A stretch of DNA of 17,649 nucleotides from Sphingopyxis macrogoltabida. GTDB taxonomy: Bacteria > Pseudomonadota > Alphaproteobacteria > Sphingomonadales > Sphingomonadaceae. Shown here piece after piece: positions 15,830 through 17,649 of this stretch. The first letter of the stretch is position 1. Each line of letters starts with the position of its first letter. Where the stretch lies: contig QFPJ01000048.1 of NCBI GenBank assembly GCA_003241685.1, forward strand, positions 1-17,649. The letters are read 5' to 3'. The position numbers and the translations under genes were made by a program. Under the pieces are notes generated by a model, which saw only the letters and a program-made list of their open reading frames with translations, had not been told where the DNA came from and ran no database searches.

Positions 15830-16271
15830 GATCCCCGGTATCGGTCCGATCAACGCCCTGACGATCCTGGCCGAGGCCGGCGATCTGCGCCGGTTCAGCC
15901 ACCATCGCCAGTTCCTCAAGTTCTGCGGCCTCGACCTCGCTACCTACCAGTCAGGGATATTTCGGGGGCGGACGAAGCTATCAAAGTACGGCAATGCCCG
16001 GCTGCGACGCACCTTCTGGATGGCAACGCAGGTCGCGATCCGACAACCCAACAACAGCTTCCGTGACAAGCTCTCCCGCTATGTCGATGGCCATGCCGAC
16101 GACCCCGATCGCCGCCGCAAGGCGATGACCGCTCTCACCGCCAAGATGGCGCGCGTCGTGCACGCCGTCATCAAGACGGGAACCGAGTACCGCCCGTTCG
16201 TCGAACGGGCGGACACCAGATGGAAGGACCCCTCTCTGCTGTGCCGTGAGGGCGCTACGGCGACCCTGTAG
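15828..16271 (+). pseudogene. IS110-family transposase, C-terminal fragment
   Basis: About 147 residues match the C-terminal (Transposase_20-type) half of an IS110-family recombinase. They run from LIPGIGPINALTILAEAGDL through FCGLDLATYQSGIFRGRTK, with the conserved Ser region, and KYGNARLRRTFWMATQVA to a stop at 16271. The N-terminal RuvC-like DEDD domain is absent, so it cannot be active. The preceding frame (15795-15827) is antisense to the IS91 fragment, giving a precise junction. The two transposase fragments are in opposite orientation and joined by their broken ends. The tail ends with TEYRPFVERADTRWKD and some divergent residues. Confidence 0.82.
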
Positions 16272-16295
16272 ATAATGTTCGGGCCTTCCATCTGG
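16216..16295. repeat. Inverted repeat at the 3' end of the IS110 fragment
   Basis: CCAGATGGAAGG (16216-16227) is the exact reverse complement of CCTTCCATCTGG (16284-16295), with three more pairs after a one-base bulge. The arms straddle the transposase stop. It may be a subterminal repeat of the IS, a terminator-like hairpin, or chance. Confidence 0.45.
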
Positions 16296-16484
16296 CATGC
16301 GTATCTCATCTTAAGGACGGTGAGGACCACGATCCCGATGATCGATGGATCCTATGTTTGCTATGGCCGAGAGCGCCTTCCTTGACGATGGAAGCCATCT
16401 GGATCATAAAATCATCAGCGCCGATCACATTCGGCGCAACGAGATCTGCTGGCCTGTTCCCGCCGCTGCTTCCCAACATAGGAC
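16296..16484. other. Unassigned segment between IS110 and IS3 remnants
   Basis: A plus-strand frame from 16345 gives FAMAESAFLDDGSHLDHKII and continues to NEICWPVPAAA at about 16467. It looks protein-like but I do not recognise the family, and no ribosome binding site is visible. It then runs antisense into the IS3 remnant. Probably a fragment of another gene. Confidence 0.3.
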
Positions 16485-17050
16485 GTTGTCCGATCGTATA
16501 TGCGCCGGCGGCTCACGCGTGACGAACAGCTCGGCCAGTGCCGCGAGCACGTCGTCGCTCTTGAGCTTACGCGCCACCGGCAACGCCAAGGCACTCCCGG
16601 CTCGCCTCGTCGATGATCGACAGGATCCGGTATTTGCGCCCGTCATGGGTGCGGCCCTCGACGAAGTCGTAGGACCAGACATGCCCGGGATATTCCGGCC
16701 GGAGCCGGATGCATGATCCGTCGTTCAGCCACAGCCGCCCGCGCTTCGGCTGCCTTTGCGGCACTTTGAGCCCCTCGCGACGCCAGATGCGCTCGACCCG
16801 CTTGCGGTTCACATGCCACCCCGCATCGCGCAGCAACGCCGTCACCCGGCGATAGCCATAGCGACCATATTGCCGCGCCAGCGCGATGATATCCTCGGTC
16901 AGAGCTGCTTCGTCATCCGCCCCGCGGGGCGCCTTGCGCTGTGTCGATCGGTGCTGTCCGAGCACGCGGCACAGCCGCCGCTCGGACACCGCCATCATCG
17001 TTCTGATGTGGTCGATACAGCGCCTTCGGCGCGCGGGGCTCAGAAGTTTC
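16485..17050 (-). pseudogene. IS3-family transposase OrfB, frameshifted and truncated
   Basis: This is the DDE (rve-type) transposase part. It runs from LLSPARRRRCIDHIRTMMA through the HTH_21-like ARQYGRYGYRRVTALLRDAG to HVWSYDFVEGRT, which carries the first catalytic Asp, and SIIDEASREC. At about 16586 an extra G on the coding strand (CTTGGCG where CTTGCG would restore the frame) shifts the frame into a stop at 16567. The homologous sequence resumes in another frame as LALPVARKLKSDDVLAALAE and FVTREPPAHIRSDN, the second catalytic Asp, then ends abruptly at 16485. The third catalytic residue (Glu) is lost. The element therefore cannot make active transposase. Confidence 0.85.
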
Positions 17051-17318
17051 CCCGGGCAGCCTCCTGCAGGATCAGCTTGTCCAGCGTCAGGTCCGAGATC
17101 GCACGACGAAGCCGCGCATTCTCCTTCTCCAGATCCTTCATTCGACGCGCCTGATCGGTCTTCAGGCCGCCATATTCCTTGCGCCACCGATAATAGGTCT
17201 GCTCGCTGATCGCGATCCGACGGCACGCCTCGGCGGTCGTGGCGCCCTGCGCCAGCACAACCTCCGCTTCACGCAGCTTGCCAATAATCTCTTCCGGGCG
17301 ATGCTTCTTGCTCGGCAT
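17040..17318 (-). CDS. IS3-family transposase OrfA
   Basis: The 92-residue protein has a helix-turn-helix (EEIIGKLREAEV and AEACRRIAISEQTYYRWRKE) followed by a leucine-zipper-like helix (MKDLEKENARLRRAISDLTL). This is the DNA-binding, dimerising subunit of IS3 transposases. A good ribosome binding site AAGGAG (17326-17331) lies 7 nt before the ATG. The stop overlaps the OrfB frame, which lies at -1 and is joined by the slippery heptamer at 17046-17052. OrfA looks intact, but the element is dead because OrfB is broken. Confidence 0.9.
   Translation of the reverse strand: MPSKKHRPEEIIGKLREAEVVLAQGATTAEACRRIAISEQTYYRWRKEYGGLKTDQARRMKDLEKENARLRRAISDLTLDKLILQEAARGNF
17046..17052 (-). promoter_or_regulatory. 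Candidate -1 frameshift heptamer GGGAAAC in orfA/orfB overlap
   Basis: On the minus strand G GGA AAC lies in the orfA zero frame, directly before TTC and TGA. Slippage by -1 gives GGG AAA and enters the OrfB frame at KLLSPARRRR. It fits the X XXY YYZ pattern used by IS3 elements for OrfAB fusion. Confidence 0.55.
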
Positions 17319-17356
17319 TCCATGTCTCCTTCGTCATCCAAAATATCATCAATTTT

Positions 17357-17381
17357 GGACCACTCAGAAGGGGGCAGATCA
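17357..17381 (-). repeat. Terminal inverted repeat of the IS3 element (orfA side)
   Basis: On the minus strand it begins TGATCTGCCCCCTTCTGAGT, ending about 40 bases before orfA. The partner repeat at the orfB end is deleted, so pairing cannot be confirmed. Assignment rests on resemblance to known IS3 ends. Confidence 0.6.
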
Positions 17382-17406
17382 CTACGGCATTCTTCGGTCG
17401 ACACTT

Positions 17407-17547
17407 TCACACTTTATTTCCAAATCGCAATCTGAACGATTTGCGATAGGCGTCCGGCGACTGTGGCTTGACGAAAAGAGCGCTCACCTCGGGAAATTCC
17501 TCGCGCACCCTGTTCTCAACATTTCCGACTGCGCACTCAATATCCCG
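17407..17547 (-). pseudogene. C-terminal tail resembling a cation diffusion facilitator
   Basis: The open frame (closed upstream by a stop at 17572-17574) encodes DIECAVGNVENRVREEFPEV followed by SALFVKPQSPDAYRKSFRLR and a stop at 17407. The pattern of a V-x-x-x-E helix, then FPEV and LFVKPQS, resembles the cytoplasmic C-terminal domain of cation diffusion facilitator (Zn/Co/Cd efflux) proteins. Only about 45 residues remain and there is no start. Its 5' end abuts the copper-ATPase fragment at about 17550, so a deletion or recombination has joined the two genes out of frame. Family assignment from such a short tail is tentative. Confidence 0.45.
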
Positions 17548-17649
17548 GGTGGCCGATCCAGAAGCGCCGGGTCATATCGGCAAGTTCGGGACTGGGTCCG
17601 GCATCCGCCGCCGCGATCAGCGGCTCCAGCGCCATGCCGCAGATCGGAC
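17537..17649 (-). pseudogene. copA: Copper-type P1B ATPase fragment, truncated at first transmembrane region
   Basis: Reading in from the window edge, the frame encodes PICGMALEPLIAAADAGPSP then ELADMTRRFWIG. It then diverges into HPGY and a stop at 17537. CGMALEP is the end of the heavy-metal-binding N-terminal domain, and GPSPELADMTRRFWIG leads into the first membrane helix of CopA-type copper-exporting ATPases. All transport and phosphorylation domains are missing after the breakpoint at about 17552. The 5' part of the gene lies outside the window. The fragment indicates that the island once carried copper/heavy-metal resistance. Confidence 0.75.

Larger units (their letters stand above)
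16485..17381 (-). mobile_element. IS3-family insertion sequence remnant, one end intact
   Basis: Contains orfA complete, orfB frameshifted and truncated, and one terminus. The orfA-side end begins TGATCTGCCCCC at 17381, the form common to this IS3 group (IS407-like by its OrfA/OrfB style). The other end is lost at about 16485, where OrfB homology stops in mid-motif after IRSDN. Confidence 0.85.
13182..17649. mobile_element. Genomic island integrated at tRNA-Glu, left portion
   Basis: Starts immediately after tRNA-Glu with an integrase gene, followed by remnants of IS91, IS110 and IS3 elements and broken metal-resistance genes. The region is richer in A/T and in unlike gene fragments than the region on the other side of the tRNA. 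The distal boundary is beyond the window. Island status is inferred from this layout. Confidence 0.7.

Noticed and set aside
15172..15905. 100-aa and 229-aa minus-strand frames near the IS91 remnant
   Set aside because: They lie in other frames than the recognisable IS91 sequence or run through the inverted-repeat element, and have chance-ORF composition.

Overview
The window looks like chromosomal DNA of a high-GC alphaproteobacterium, probably Sphingomonadales. This is inferred from gene content and style (PutA without a ribbon-helix-helix domain beside a divergent Lrp-type regulator, a CycH/CcmI-like TPR protein, and the local mix of IS remnants), not from a database match.

Region 1 (1-7992, all minus strand). 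Reading in the direction of transcription, gdhA (NADP-type glutamate dehydrogenase) is followed after 39 nt by four tightly packed genes: a pentaheme c-type cytochrome, a lipoprotein with two GlcG/HbpS-type domains, a 658-aa outer-membrane beta-barrel protein, and a second multiheme c-type cytochrome that runs off the left edge. The gaps inside this block are 5 nt, 3 nt and a TGATG stop/start overlap, so it is very probably one operon. Secreted multiheme cytochromes, a barrel and an outer-membrane-type lipoprotein resemble porin-cytochrome conduits that pass electrons across the outer membrane. This is the most interesting candidate system in the window.

Region 2 (7993-9089, plus strand). A divergent single-TM TPR protein of the CcmI/CycH type may help mature the cytochromes next door. 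A 12-bp-stem hairpin separates it from the convergent putA.

Region 3 (9141-12802). putA (bifunctional proline dehydrogenase / pyrroline-5-carboxylate dehydrogenase) and a divergent Lrp/AsnC regulator of PutR type share an AT-rich intergenic region with palindromes. PutA and GdhA together imply proline-to-glutamate-to-2-oxoglutarate metabolism, although the two genes are not adjacent.

Region 4 (13107-17649). A tRNA-Glu(CTC) gene is followed 88 bp downstream by a tyrosine integrase, the classic start of a tRNA-integrated genomic island. What follows is a graveyard of mobile DNA: a 19-bp perfect inverted repeat element, a C-terminal IS91-family transposase fragment abutting a C-terminal IS110-family transposase fragment in the opposite orientation, an IS3-family element with one terminal end preserved but a frameshifted and truncated orfB, and finally fused remnants of metal-resistance genes (a copper P-type ATPase N-terminal piece joined to a cation-efflux-like C-terminal tail). 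The far island boundary is outside the window.
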